64,000 bases of DNA, taken from the NCBI RefSeq assembly GCF_009184635.1, contig NZ_WELI01000002.1, positions 682,001 through 746,000 of the forward strand, written 5' to 3'. A model generated the notes under the pieces. That model ran no database searches. It saw only the letters and a program-made list of their open reading frames with translations, and had not been told where the DNA came from. The DNA comes from Rudanella paleaurantiibacter. GTDB taxonomy: Bacteria; Bacteroidota; Bacteroidia; Cytophagales; Spirosomataceae. Each line of letters starts with the position of its first letter. Positions within the stretch are counted from its first letter, which is position 1. This document shows positions 34,614-42,701 of the stretch, one piece after another. Made by a program: the position numbers and the translations under genes.

Positions 34614-36017
34614 ATGCAAGAATACGACGTTATCTTTATCGGCGCCGGACCGGGTGGTTACACGGGCGCTATTCGTTGTGCTCAATTGGGCCTCAAAACG
34701 GCCATTATTGAAAAATACAACACCCTCGGCGGCACCTGCCTCAACGTTGGCTGTATTCCATCGAAGGCCCTGCTCGACTCATCGGAGCACTACTACAACG
34801 CCAGCCATACCTTTGCCGAACACGGTATTAAGCTCGATAACCTGGCCGTTGACCTGGGGCAGATGATCAAGCGCAAGCAGGAGGTTGTTGATCAGACCAC
34901 GAAGGGTATCGTTTTTCTGATGAAGAAAAACAAGATCGACACGTACTTCGGCCTGGGCTCATTTGTTGACGCTAACACCGTTAAAATTGCCAAGAACGAA
35001 GGGGGCGAAGAAACCATCAAAGGCAAGAACATCGTCGTCTCGACCGGTTCAAAGCCTATGGCATTCCCCTCGATGCCCCTCGACAAAGAGCGGGTTATCA
35101 CCTCAACCGAAGCCCTCAAACTGAGCGAGGTTCCCAAGCACCTGATCATTATCGGGGCAGGTGTAATCGGGGCCGAGCTGGGTTCGGTGTACGCCCGTTT
35201 GGGCGCGAAAGTGTCGTTTGTCGAGTTTGCTGATTCCATGATCCCGACAATGGACAAAACCATGGGTAAGGAACTGCAAAAGGCCGTTAAAAAACTGGGC
35301 GCCGATTTCTATTTCAACCACAAGGTAACGTCGGTAGTCCGCAACGGCGATGAAGTAACGGTAAATATTGACACGCCAAAGGGTGAGCAAATGACGCTTA
35401 CGGGCGACTATTGCCTTGTTTCGGTAGGCCGGAAGCCCTACACTGAGGGTCTGAACCTGGAAGCAGCTGGTCTGAAAACCGATAACCGGGGCAAGATTGA
35501 CGTCGACGATAACCTCCGCACGGCGGTTCCGCACATCTTCGCTCTGGGCGACGTGATTCGGGGTGCCATGCTGGCCCACAAAGCGGAAGAAGAAGGCGTG
35601 TTTATTGCCGAAACCATTGCTGGCCAGAAACCCCACATTCACTACCGGCTCATCCCGAACGTGGTGTACACCTGGCCTGAGGTGGCCGCTGTGGGCTACA
35701 CCGAAGAAGAACTGAAGGAGTTGGGCAAATCGTACAAGACCGGTTCGTTTCCGTTCAAAGCGTTGGGCCGCGCCCGCGCCAGTATGGACATCGATGGATT
35801 GGTAAAAGTGCTGGCCGACAAAGAAACCGACGAGATTCTGGGCGTTCATATCATCGGGCCCCGTGCCGCCGACATGATTGCCGAAGCCGTAGTGGCTCTC
35901 GAATACCGGGCCTCAGCCGAAGACATCTCGCGCATGTCGCACGCCCACCCGACCTACACAGAAGCGTTCAAAGAGGCTTGTTTGGCCGCTACCGGCAACC
36001 GGGCTATTAATATGTAA
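34614..36017 (+). CDS. lpdA: Dihydrolipoyl dehydrogenase
   Basis: 467 aa from the ATG at 34614 (MQEYDVIFIGAGPGGYTGAIRCAQLG), the expected E3 start; the frame is open 16 codons upstream. FAD-binding GAGPGG, redox-active disulfide GGTCLNVGCIPSKALL (about 37-52), NAD-binding IGAGVIGAELGSVYARLGAKVSFVE (about 178-202), ALGDV FAD contact, and the C-terminal HAHPTYTEA with catalytic His-Glu are all intact. E3 of 2-oxo-acid dehydrogenase complexes and possibly glycine cleavage. No E1/E2 gene is adjacent. Confidence 0.96.
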   Translation: MQEYDVIFIGAGPGGYTGAIRCAQLGLKTAIIEKYNTLGGTCLNVGCIPSKALLDSSEHYYNASHTFAEHGIKLDNLAVDLGQMIKRKQEVVDQTTKGIVFLMKKNKIDTYFGLGSFVDANTVKIAKNEGGEETIKGKNIVVSTGSKPMAFPSMPLDKERVITSTEALKLSEVPKHLIIIGAGVIGAELGSVYARLGAKVSFVEFADSMIPTMDKTMGKELQKAVKKLGADFYFNHKVTSVVRNGDEVTVNIDTPKGEQMTLTGDYCLVSVGRKPYTEGLNLEAAGLKTDNRGKIDVDDNLRTAVPHIFALGDVIRGAMLAHKAEEEGVFIAETIAGQKPHIHYRLIPNVVYTWPEVAAVGYTEEELKELGKSYKTGSFPFKALGRARASMDIDGLVKVLADKETDEILGVHIIGPRAADMIAEAVVALEYRASAEDISRMSHAHPTYTEAFKEACLAATGNRAINM

Positions 36018-36018
36018 A

Positions 36019-36123
36019 GAGGAGGAAAAGCAGAAGGGAGGAAGGGAGAAGGTTCGCAAGCGTGCCTTTCTCCTTTCCTCCCTTCTGCTTTTTTCCTGCC
36101 TCCCTTTTTCTTTCCTCCCCCCT
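36019..36123. terminator. Polypurine/polypyrimidine hairpin between convergent genes
   Basis: Purine-only left arm (about 36020-36052) and pyrimidine-only right arm (about 36063-36095) pair with small bulges around an exact 14-bp core (36030-36043 with 36075-36088). It ends in T-rich sequence and probably terminates both lpdA and the convergent CoA-hydrolase transcript. Confidence 0.65.
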
Positions 36124-36126
36124 TCT

Positions 36127-37410
36127 CTACACACTTCCGAAACGGGCGTACGCCTGTCGTTCGAGTTCTTCGCGATGGTCAGGGTGGGCAATCTGAATGA
36201 GCGCCCGCGCCCGTTGCCGCAGGTTTTGCCCATACAGATTGGCAATACCGTACTCGGTCACAATGTAGTGTACGTGTGCGCGGGTGGTGGTCACGCCCGC
36301 CCCTTCTTTCAAAAATGGCACAATCTTACTGAGTCCTTTACTCGTGACTGAGGGCAGGGCAATAATAGGTTTGCCCCCTTCCGACAGCGACGCCCCCCGT
36401 ACAAAATCCATCTGCCCGCCCACGCCTGAGTATTGCATGGTTCCGATGGTATCGGCACACACCTGACCGGTCAGGTCCACTTCAATGGCACTGTTGATGG
36501 CGGTCATTTTGGGGTTACGCCGGATATTGACCGTATCGTTGGTGTAATTAGCCTGTTTCATCACCACAGCCGGGTTATCATTGATAAAATCGTACACCCG
36601 CTGCGTTCCCATCACAAAGCTCGATACAATCCGGTGCGGCAATACTGCTTTGTGTTCGCCCGTAATAACGCCCCGCTCAACCAGGTCAATAACCCCGTCG
36701 GAGAACATTTCGGTATGGATACCCAACCCTTTGTGGTAAATCAGCTCGGCTAAGGTTGCGTTCGGAATACCCCCGATACCGAGTTGCAGCGTAGCGCCGT
36801 CTTCCACCAAACTGGCTACATGCCGCCCAATTTTGTGGTCGGTTTGGTCAATCGTGCCGGGGTGAACTTCATAGATTGGCTCATCGACCTCAATGGCAGC
36901 ATGAATCATCGACGCCGGAATCATCCCATCGCCGTGGGTGCGGGGTACGCGGGGGTTCACCTGCGCAATGACATACTTGGCCGCCCGAATAGCCGACAGC
37001 GACACATCTACCGAGGGGCCGAGCGAACAGTACCCGTGCTGATCGGGGGGTGAAACCTGAATCAAGGCGACATCGACCGGCAGAATCCGACGCGAAAACA
37101 ACAGCGGCACCTCGCTCAGAAACACCGGCACATAATCGCCAATTCCCTGTGCCAGTTGCTTGCGCATATTGGCCCCAATAAAAAAGGAATTGGGCTTAAA
37201 GCTTTGTTGCAGGTTAGCGTCGAGGTAAGGCAGAGGGCCTTCGGTATGGATATGGCAAATTTCGACATCGCGCAGCCGGTCGGCCTGCGCCACCATTGCA
37301 TTGATCAGAGCATGAGGGGTTTGCGCAACACTGTGTACAAATACCCGGTTGCCGGATTGAATAACCGACACGGCCTGTTCGGCCGGAACAATTGTGAGTA
37401 AGGAGGCCAA
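36127..37410 (-). CDS. Acetyl-CoA hydrolase/transferase family protein
   Basis: 427 aa, full length for the 4-hydroxybutyrate CoA-transferase/acetyl-CoA hydrolase group. Seen: QVSPPDQHGYCSLGPSVD (about 132-149), TLQLGIGGIPNATLAELIYHKGLGIHTEMFSDG (about 203-236), the EVDLTGQVCADTIGTMQYSGVGGQMDFVRGA block (about 304-334) carrying the catalytic Glu region, and the C-terminal YIVTEYGIANLYGQNLRQRARALIQIAHPDHRE. It transfers CoA between acyl-CoA and a carboxylate; the acceptor is unknown. It converges with lpdA. Confidence 0.87.
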   Translation of the reverse strand: MASLLTIVPAEQAVSVIQSGNRVFVHSVAQTPHALINAMVAQADRLRDVEICHIHTEGPLPYLDANLQQSFKPNSFFIGANMRKQLAQGIGDYVPVFLSEVPLLFSRRILPVDVALIQVSPPDQHGYCSLGPSVDVSLSAIRAAKYVIAQVNPRVPRTHGDGMIPASMIHAAIEVDEPIYEVHPGTIDQTDHKIGRHVASLVEDGATLQLGIGGIPNATLAELIYHKGLGIHTEMFSDGVIDLVERGVITGEHKAVLPHRIVSSFVMGTQRVYDFINDNPAVVMKQANYTNDTVNIRRNPKMTAINSAIEVDLTGQVCADTIGTMQYSGVGGQMDFVRGASLSEGGKPIIALPSVTSKGLSKIVPFLKEGAGVTTTRAHVHYIVTEYGIANLYGQNLRQRARALIQIAHPDHREELERQAYARFGSV

Positions 37411-37720
37411 GGTAGAGTTGGTTTTGTGGACTACGACTTATGCGTTTATAATGGGTGAGGGAACGGTTTGTTCGGCTTTTGGCTCAAACAAACCGTTCCC
37501 TCATTTGGGAAAGATGGTTGTGGGTCTGTTAAGTTCCGGCAAACTCCAGATCACCAATTCTGTATCCGCAAACAATGGCATGTCACTAGTTGTTTATTTG
37601 TCTATTTCGCTATGTGCTAATAGTATCCATTTCCAGGTCTTGATATCCAACCATTACATGAAATACCGACTACCTGTTCTGGCTCAGCAGTTCAAACCAG
37701 TATTAGCCATTTACCTAAGA
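37411..37720. other. Intergenic region with one palindrome
   Basis: An open frame crosses it in phase with the downstream gene, but shows no recognisable protein features. It holds the 17-bp-arm palindrome at 37456-37503; nothing else was seen. Confidence 0.5.
37456..37503. repeat. Inverted repeat, 17-bp arms
   Basis: 37456-37472 and 37487-37503 are exact reverse complements (TGAGGGAACGGTTTGTT), 14-nt loop. No T-run follows, so it is not an ordinary terminator. Confidence 0.8.
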
Positions 37721-38239
37721 ATGAGGGTGCCGCACAAACTCATTACGATAATCACGCTAATGGTTTTATGCGCTCAATTACCACATCTATCTGTTGGTCA
37801 ATACGTACCAAGACAACAGCTGGCATTAGGTATTTATCCACTTCATCTTGAGTTGGAAGGCCGTAACCCCTTCTACATGGCCAGTTTGGCTTATGACTAT
37901 CGTCTGAAAAATAGTGAGCGAGGTTTTACAATTGGGGCCTTTACTACCTACGTCCGCCGGGGCGTTCCAACCATTACTGAATCGGTAATTGGGCCACGTG
38001 TAGGTTACTGTTATCAACAAAACAGGACCACTGTACTGCTGGGTAGCGGCCTTGGCTACGGCTGGCGCACAGGCCCGCCAGGAGCCGAATCCTCCAACCT
38101 TCGCGTCAAATACAACGTAGCTTTTTCGTACAGGCTTTTGGGGACTACCGGCTTGCACCTCGAAATATCAAACTACCGCAATCATACCCCAACCCGCTTC
38201 GGATTCTGGCCCATGATCGGTATAAACACTCAGTTTTAG
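37721..38239 (+). CDS. Exported hypothetical protein, probable small beta-barrel
   Basis: 172 aa from the ATG at 37721, which gives a signal peptide (MRVPHKLITIITLMVLCAQLPHLSVGQ); ATGs at 37658 and far upstream are in frame but poorer. The mature part alternates polar and hydrophobic residues in strand-like stretches (FYMASLAYDYRLKN, GFTIGAFTTYVRRG, VIGPRVGYCYQQ, TTVLLGSGLGYGWR, YNVAFSYRLLG, LHLEISNYRNH) and ends in an aromatic (NTQF), fitting an outer-membrane barrel. No family recognised. Somewhat AT-richer than its neighbours. Confidence 0.55.
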   Translation: MRVPHKLITIITLMVLCAQLPHLSVGQYVPRQQLALGIYPLHLELEGRNPFYMASLAYDYRLKNSERGFTIGAFTTYVRRGVPTITESVIGPRVGYCYQQNRTTVLLGSGLGYGWRTGPPGAESSNLRVKYNVAFSYRLLGTTGLHLEISNYRNHTPTRFGFWPMIGINTQF

Positions 38240-38242
38240 CCG

Positions 38243-38569
38243 TTATTGTAGCTTCGGGTTCTCCTTGTGCCGGGTGGCGTCGCGGATATTTTTCTTTTCC
38301 ATATTCTTGTGAAGTGCTTCGGTCAGGTCTACACCGGTTTGGTTGGCCAAACACATCAGCACCCAAAGAACATCAGCCATTTCGTCGCCAAGGTCGCGGT
38401 TTTTATCCGACTCTTTCTCGGACTGCTCACCGTAGCGCCGGGCTATAATACGGGCCAATTCGCCGACCTCTTCGGTCAGAATGGCCATGTTAGTCAGCTC
38501 GCCAAAGTAGCGAACCCCCACCGTTTTGATCCAGTGATCGACCGTATCTTGTGCTTCGCGGAGCGTCAT
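38243..38569 (-). CDS. MazG-like nucleotide pyrophosphohydrolase
   Basis: 108 aa, one all-alpha MazG domain. The metal-binding motif is EEVGELARIIARRYGEQ (EExxE, about residues 31-35) with the distal DEMADVLWVLMCLANQTG (ExxD, about 63-66). The conserved N-terminal DHWIKTVGVRYFGELTNMAILTEE is typical of the Bacteroidota group. Such enzymes hydrolyse non-canonical or excess NTPs to NMP and pyrophosphate. It ends 3 nt from the convergent exported-protein stop. Confidence 0.88.
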   Translation of the reverse strand: MTLREAQDTVDHWIKTVGVRYFGELTNMAILTEEVGELARIIARRYGEQSEKESDKNRDLGDEMADVLWVLMCLANQTGVDLTEALHKNMEKKNIRDATRHKENPKLQ

Positions 38570-38582
38570 ACTGTATGAAGGC

Positions 38583-38637
38583 GGTAAACGTACGAAGCGA
38601 GGACGGGGCCACCCCGTCCTCGCTTCGTACGTTTACC
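38583..38637. repeat. Perfect hairpin, 26-bp arms
   Basis: 38583-38608 and 38612-38637 are exact reverse complements with a 3-nt loop (cca). It occupies most of the gap between the MazG-like and DUF349 genes. No T-run on either side. Confidence 0.9.
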
Positions 38638-38646
38638 TACTATTTA

Positions 38647-39924
38647 TTAATATTCAATTGTTTCCAACCGCTTGTTGAACTCTCGTAGAATGAGTTCTTT
38701 CATAGCGATCTTCCGCTTTTGGGTGTTAATCTTATTTAGAATCTGCTTGTCTTCGGGGTTGTCGGGGTTGAGGCTATCGGCATCCTGCAAGGCAATCTGC
38801 AGATCGCTTTTTTCGCGACGAACCAAGTATTCCATCTCCCGGATTTTAGTACGCAGCTGTTCCGATTCGCTCTTCATTTCAAAGGCCGGATACTTCCGCG
38901 TCAGCACACGCCCGAGGTAGCTTAATTCAAAAATTTTGTCGCAGGCCGCCCGGAAACGCTCGTTGATCGACTTGTCCTGCAACTTAAACGGAACCTTGAT
39001 TTCTTTCCAGCTATTAAGCAGCACCTTAGCACGCTCGGCAGCCGCAAAAATGTCAGACTGTTTCGAGAGCCGCTCGGCCTCCTCAGTCATCTTCATCTGC
39101 GCTTCAACACGTGGGTCTATCTTCGGAACCACAACGATACCTTTGGCTTCGTTGTACTTCGTATAAATAATTGTGGTGGCCTTCTTGAATTGCTTGTAGA
39201 GTTTACCGCTTTTCTTGATGGGCACCTCACCAACGGCTTTCCAAGCATTGTTGAGCCGACGTACTTCACCGTAGGCTTCTTCGATGTTGTGGCTACGCGA
39301 GAGTTTGAAAGCTTCCCGGATCAGGGCATCGTACTGATCCAGACGCTCCTGAATAACCTTGTTCTGCTCATTGAAGAAATCCCGACGACGCTGAAAGAAG
39401 CTATCCAGCAAGCCCGTAAAGGTGCCCTCTATTTCTTCATCGAGCAACTTGTCTACCGGCCCCGTTTTGATCCACTTCATTTTGATCTCCTGCAGGGCGT
39501 CGGCCGTAGTTTTCCAGTCGTCGCTACCCACAATGGCTTCAGCCTCAGCAATAAGCGCCCGCTTAATTTCGAGGTTTTTAAGCTGATTGTGTTTAATCAG
39601 ATCGGTCAGTACCAACTCCTGCGCATCGAGCCGGTCGAGCAGCGGGATAAAATCACCGATGGCATCAAAGGTGGTCAACTTTTTACGCAGCTGCACCAGT
39701 TTAGTCAGATACGACCCTTTGTTCTGAGCCTCTTCGATTTCTTGTTCGAGCTGAGCAACTTTGTTTTGGGCAATAACGAAGCGGTTCTTAAAGTAGTCGA
39801 GTGCTTCCTGCTCGGTTCTTTTTACTTCGCCAATTTGGCGATCCGGGTAGTGGAGGTAGCCTTTCAAAAATACCTTTCCGTCTGCGACGTAACCGTATTC
39901 ATCTACCAGTGAAGCGTTTTCCAT
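38647..39924 (-). CDS. DUF349 coiled-coil protein
   Basis: 425 aa, charged and mostly helical. Repeated segments with conserved Trp (DDWKTTADALQEIKMKWIKTGPV, EVRRLNNAWKAVGEVPIKKSGKLYKQFKKA, LLNSWKEIKVPFKLQDKSINERFRAACDKIFE) are copies of the DUF349 helical repeat. Coiled coil at about 45-75 and 345-425. Cytoplasmic; Bacteroidota members are conserved but of unknown function. Its start is 87 nt from the divergent ettA start, so the two share a regulatory gap. Confidence 0.83.
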   Translation of the reverse strand: MENASLVDEYGYVADGKVFLKGYLHYPDRQIGEVKRTEQEALDYFKNRFVIAQNKVAQLEQEIEEAQNKGSYLTKLVQLRKKLTTFDAIGDFIPLLDRLDAQELVLTDLIKHNQLKNLEIKRALIAEAEAIVGSDDWKTTADALQEIKMKWIKTGPVDKLLDEEIEGTFTGLLDSFFQRRRDFFNEQNKVIQERLDQYDALIREAFKLSRSHNIEEAYGEVRRLNNAWKAVGEVPIKKSGKLYKQFKKATTIIYTKYNEAKGIVVVPKIDPRVEAQMKMTEEAERLSKQSDIFAAAERAKVLLNSWKEIKVPFKLQDKSINERFRAACDKIFELSYLGRVLTRKYPAFEMKSESEQLRTKIREMEYLVRREKSDLQIALQDADSLNPDNPEDKQILNKINTQKRKIAMKELILREFNKRLETIEY

Positions 39925-40011
39925 TTTTCCAGCAAATTAAAGCTGCGCTTAGGGTTAATTGTTTGATATTTGCCAACCACAAATCAGACCGCCGAAACGG
40001 CAGTACATATA

Positions 40012-41679
40012 ATGAGTCAGGAAACCATTATCTTCTCGATGGCGGGCGTGAGTAAAATTATTCCGCCTAACCGACAAATCCTAAAAAACATATACCTTTC
40101 CTTCTTTTACGGCGCGAAAATCGGCGTTTTGGGACTCAACGGATCGGGTAAATCTACCTTGTTGCGCATCATTGCCGGCATCGACAAGAACTACAATGGC
40201 GAAGTCGTTTTTTCGCCCGGTTATTCGGTCGGAATGCTCGAGCAAGAGCCACAACTCGACCCAAACAAAACCGTGAAAGAAGTTGTGGAAGAGGGCGTTC
40301 AGCCCATTGTCGACCTGCTGAAAGAGTTTGATCAGATCAACGAAGCCTTCGGGGACCCCGACGCTGATTTCGACAAACTCATTGCCCGTCAGGGCGAGGT
40401 GCAGGAGAAGCTCGACCACTACAACGCCTGGGAACTTGACGCCCGGCTCGAACGCGCCATGGATGCCCTCCGAACGCCCCCTTCCGACGCACTTATCAGC
40501 ACCCTTTCGGGGGGCGAAAAGCGCCGGGTGGCCCTCTGCCGCCTGCTGTTGCAGGAGCCCGACGTGTTGCTCCTCGACGAACCCACCAACCACCTCGATG
40601 CCGAGTCGGTATTGTGGCTGGAAGAACACCTGCGGCAGTACAAGGGTACGGTGATTGCCGTAACCCACGACCGCTACTTCCTCGATAACGTGGCCGGCTG
40701 GATTCTCGAACTCGACCGGGGCGAGGGTATTCCCTGGAAAGGCAATTATTCGTCGTGGCTGGAACAGAAAGAGCAACGACTGGCCAAAGAAGAAAAAACC
40801 GAATCGAAACGTCAAAAGACGCTTCAGCGCGAATTGGAATGGGTTCGAATGGCCCCCAAGGCGCGGCAGGCCAAGTCGAAAGCACGTTTGGGTGCGTACG
40901 AAAAACTCCTCAGCGAAGACGCCCAACAACGCGAACAGAAGCTCGAAATTTTTATTCCACCCGGACCCCGGCTCGGTGCCAAGGTTATTGAAGCACATGG
41001 TGTGGCCAAGGCGTTTGGCGACAAGCTGTTGTACGAAAACCTCGACTTTACGTTGCCGCAAGCGGGTATTGTGGGCATCATTGGGCCCAACGGTGCGGGT
41101 AAGACTACGTTGTTCAAGCTGATTACAGGTCAGCTCAAACCCGATGCGGGTACGTTTGAGGTGGGCGAGACCGTAAAACTAGCTTACGTAGATCAGGAGC
41201 ACGACGGCCTTGACCCCGACAAAACCGTGTTCCAGACGATTTCGGAAGGCAACGAGTGGATTATGCTCGGCGGGAAACAGTCCAACGCCCGGGCATATTG
41301 CAGCCGGTTCAACTTTGCCGGTTCGGATCAGGAGAAAAAAGTGGGTACGCTTTCGGGCGGTGAGCGCAACCGCGTACACCTCGCTATTGCTCTCAAAGAA
41401 GGTGGTAACCTGCTGCTGCTCGACGAACCGACCAACGACCTGGACGTGAACACCCTCCGGGCGTTGGAAGAAGGTCTGGAAAACTTCGCAGGTTGCGCGG
41501 TAGTCATCAGCCACGACCGCTGGTTCCTCGACCGGGTAGCTACGCACATTCTGGCGTTTGAGGGCGATTCGCAGGTCTACTGGTTTGAGGGTAACTTCTC
41601 CGAATACGAAGAAAACCGGCGCAAGCGGCTCGGCACCGATGCCACCCCGAAGCGCATCAAATACAAGAAGTTGTCTTAG
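40012..41679 (+). CDS. ettA: Energy-dependent translational throttle protein EttA (ABC-F)
   Basis: 555 aa from the ATG at 40012 (MSQETIIFSMAGVSKIIPPNRQIL), the family start; 14 further upstream codons are open. Two ABC domains: Walker A GLNGSGKST (about 38-46) and GPNGAGKTT (about 350-358), signatures LSGGEKRR and LSGGERNR, Walker B LLLDEPTNHLD and LLLDEPTNDLD. The arm insertion YNAWELDARLERAMDALRTP and the linker ELEWVRMAPKARQAKSKARLGAYEKL are typical of EttA. It binds the ribosomal E site and gates elongation according to ATP/ADP. 22 nt before the aminotransferase gene. Confidence 0.94.
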   Translation: MSQETIIFSMAGVSKIIPPNRQILKNIYLSFFYGAKIGVLGLNGSGKSTLLRIIAGIDKNYNGEVVFSPGYSVGMLEQEPQLDPNKTVKEVVEEGVQPIVDLLKEFDQINEAFGDPDADFDKLIARQGEVQEKLDHYNAWELDARLERAMDALRTPPSDALISTLSGGEKRRVALCRLLLQEPDVLLLDEPTNHLDAESVLWLEEHLRQYKGTVIAVTHDRYFLDNVAGWILELDRGEGIPWKGNYSSWLEQKEQRLAKEEKTESKRQKTLQRELEWVRMAPKARQAKSKARLGAYEKLLSEDAQQREQKLEIFIPPGPRLGAKVIEAHGVAKAFGDKLLYENLDFTLPQAGIVGIIGPNGAGKTTLFKLITGQLKPDAGTFEVGETVKLAYVDQEHDGLDPDKTVFQTISEGNEWIMLGGKQSNARAYCSRFNFAGSDQEKKVGTLSGGERNRVHLAIALKEGGNLLLLDEPTNDLDVNTLRALEEGLENFAGCAVVISHDRWFLDRVATHILAFEGDSQVYWFEGNFSEYEENRRKRLGTDATPKRIKYKKLS

Positions 41680-41701
41680 AAAAGCGTTTATCGTTTTCGG
41701 T

Positions 41702-42523
41702 ATGCACTACGGATATCTGAACGGCACCGTCCGACCTGTCGATGAACTGAACATCGGAATCACCGATCTGAGTTTATTGCGCGGCTACGGCCTGTTCGAC
41801 TATTTCCTGACTTACAACGGTCGACCTTTCCAGTGGGACTGGTACTGGGAGCGGTTTCAGAATTCGGCTGCGGGTCTGCGTCTGCCTCTACCCATGAGCA
41901 AAGACGAGACGTACGCTGTGGTGATGGACCTCATTGGTCGGGCCGGTGGGGCCGATGTGGCTTTTCGGTTTGTGCTGACGGGTGGCTACTCGGCCGACAG
42001 CATCAGTATCGGGCAACCCAACCTGCTCATCATGACCGAGGATATTCACCCGGTGCCGGGCGTGCAATACGAAGCGGGCATCCGGGTGATGCTCGACGAA
42101 TACGTGCGGGATATGGCCGAGATTAAAAGCACCGATTACAAACGAGTCATCCTGAAAGCCCTGGATATTCGGGCGGCCGGAGCGTCGGACTTGCTCTACC
42201 ACAAAGACGGTGAAATCAGCGAGTTGAGCCGGAGCAACTTTTTTCTGGTGAAAGGCAACACACTTGTTACACCCAATCGGCACATTCTGCGGGGTATCAC
42301 CCGCCGAACTGTAATCGAACTGGCTAAACCCGACTTTGTTGTGCACGAACGACCGGTATTGCTTTCGGAGTTGCAGGATGCCGACGAGGCCTTCACTACC
42401 AGCTCAACCAAACGGGTGCTGCCTATTGTACAGGTCGGCGACCTCACCATTGGTGACGGGCAGGTAGGCCCCAAATCGCGGTTTTTGTTGCAACGGTTCG
42501 ATGAGTTGGTGGCAAAATGGTAG
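41702..42523 (+). CDS. Class IV PLP aminotransferase/lyase (PabC-like)
   Basis: 273 aa from the ATG at 41702 (MHYGYLNGTVRPVDELNIGITDLSLLRGYGLFDYFLTYNG). Fold-type IV PLP enzyme: the catalytic Lys is in the STDYKRVILKALDI stretch (about residue 147), and the cofactor-binding ISELSRSNFFLVKGNTLVTP and HILRGITRRTVIELA follow (about 180-215). The family includes 4-amino-4-deoxychorismate lyase, D-amino acid and branched-chain aminotransferases; substrate is uncertain. Its 3' end contains the promoter of the histidine leader. Probably cotranscribed with ettA. Confidence 0.8.
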   Translation: MHYGYLNGTVRPVDELNIGITDLSLLRGYGLFDYFLTYNGRPFQWDWYWERFQNSAAGLRLPLPMSKDETYAVVMDLIGRAGGADVAFRFVLTGGYSADSISIGQPNLLIMTEDIHPVPGVQYEAGIRVMLDEYVRDMAEIKSTDYKRVILKALDIRAAGASDLLYHKDGEISELSRSNFFLVKGNTLVTPNRHILRGITRRTVIELAKPDFVVHERPVLLSELQDADEAFTTSSTKRVLPIVQVGDLTIGDGQVGPKSRFLLQRFDELVAKW

Positions 42524-42539
42524 CCATCTTGTATCTTTG
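42506..42539 (+). promoter_or_regulatory. Promoter of the histidine operon
   Basis: TTG at 42506-42508, 23-nt spacer, TATCTTTG at 42532-42539 (TAnnTTTG). The leader ATG follows only 4 nt after the box, so the leader peptide would be read from a nearly leaderless mRNA. Confidence 0.55.
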
Positions 42540-42543
42540 TACC

Positions 42544-42594
42544 ATGTTCAGCACAAAGACAGTACATCACCACCATCATTCGATTTGCCCCTAA
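42544..42594 (+). CDS. hisL: Histidine operon leader peptide (five consecutive His codons)
   Basis: A 16-codon frame, MFSTKTVHHHHHSICP followed by TAA. The five His codons run from 42565 to 42579. It sits between a TAnnTTTG promoter and an intrinsic terminator, directly ahead of hisH. In enterobacteria, ribosome stalling at such a run of His codons controls transcription of the his operon; the same arrangement is visible here. The segment GCAGAAC (42597-42603), right after the stop codon, is complementary to GTTCTGC (42664-42670) in the terminator's 5' arm, so it can act as antiterminator when the ribosome stalls upstream. Confidence 0.82.
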   Translation: MFSTKTVHHHHHSICP

Positions 42595-42657
42595 GGCAGA
42601 ACGATGCGGTTTGTTTTGTGCTTTTGCAAGAAATTGGCAACACACACAATACACAAG

Positions 42658-42689
42658 AGCCCGGTTCTGCACCCAGAGCCGGGCTTTTT
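42658..42689 (+). terminator. His attenuator terminator
   Basis: A 12-bp stem (42658-42669 with 42674-42685, one G-U pair), 4-nt loop and a run of T (42685-42689). It ends 12 nt before the hisH ATG. Its 5' arm overlaps the antiterminator partner (42664-42670), making the two structures mutually exclusive. Confidence 0.85.
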
Positions 42690-42701
42690 GATTGGTACAA
42701 T

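Noticed and set aside
37394-37720. In-frame extension of the exported hypothetical protein
   Set aside because: It crosses a 17-bp palindrome and would bury the signal peptide; the start at 37721 is better.
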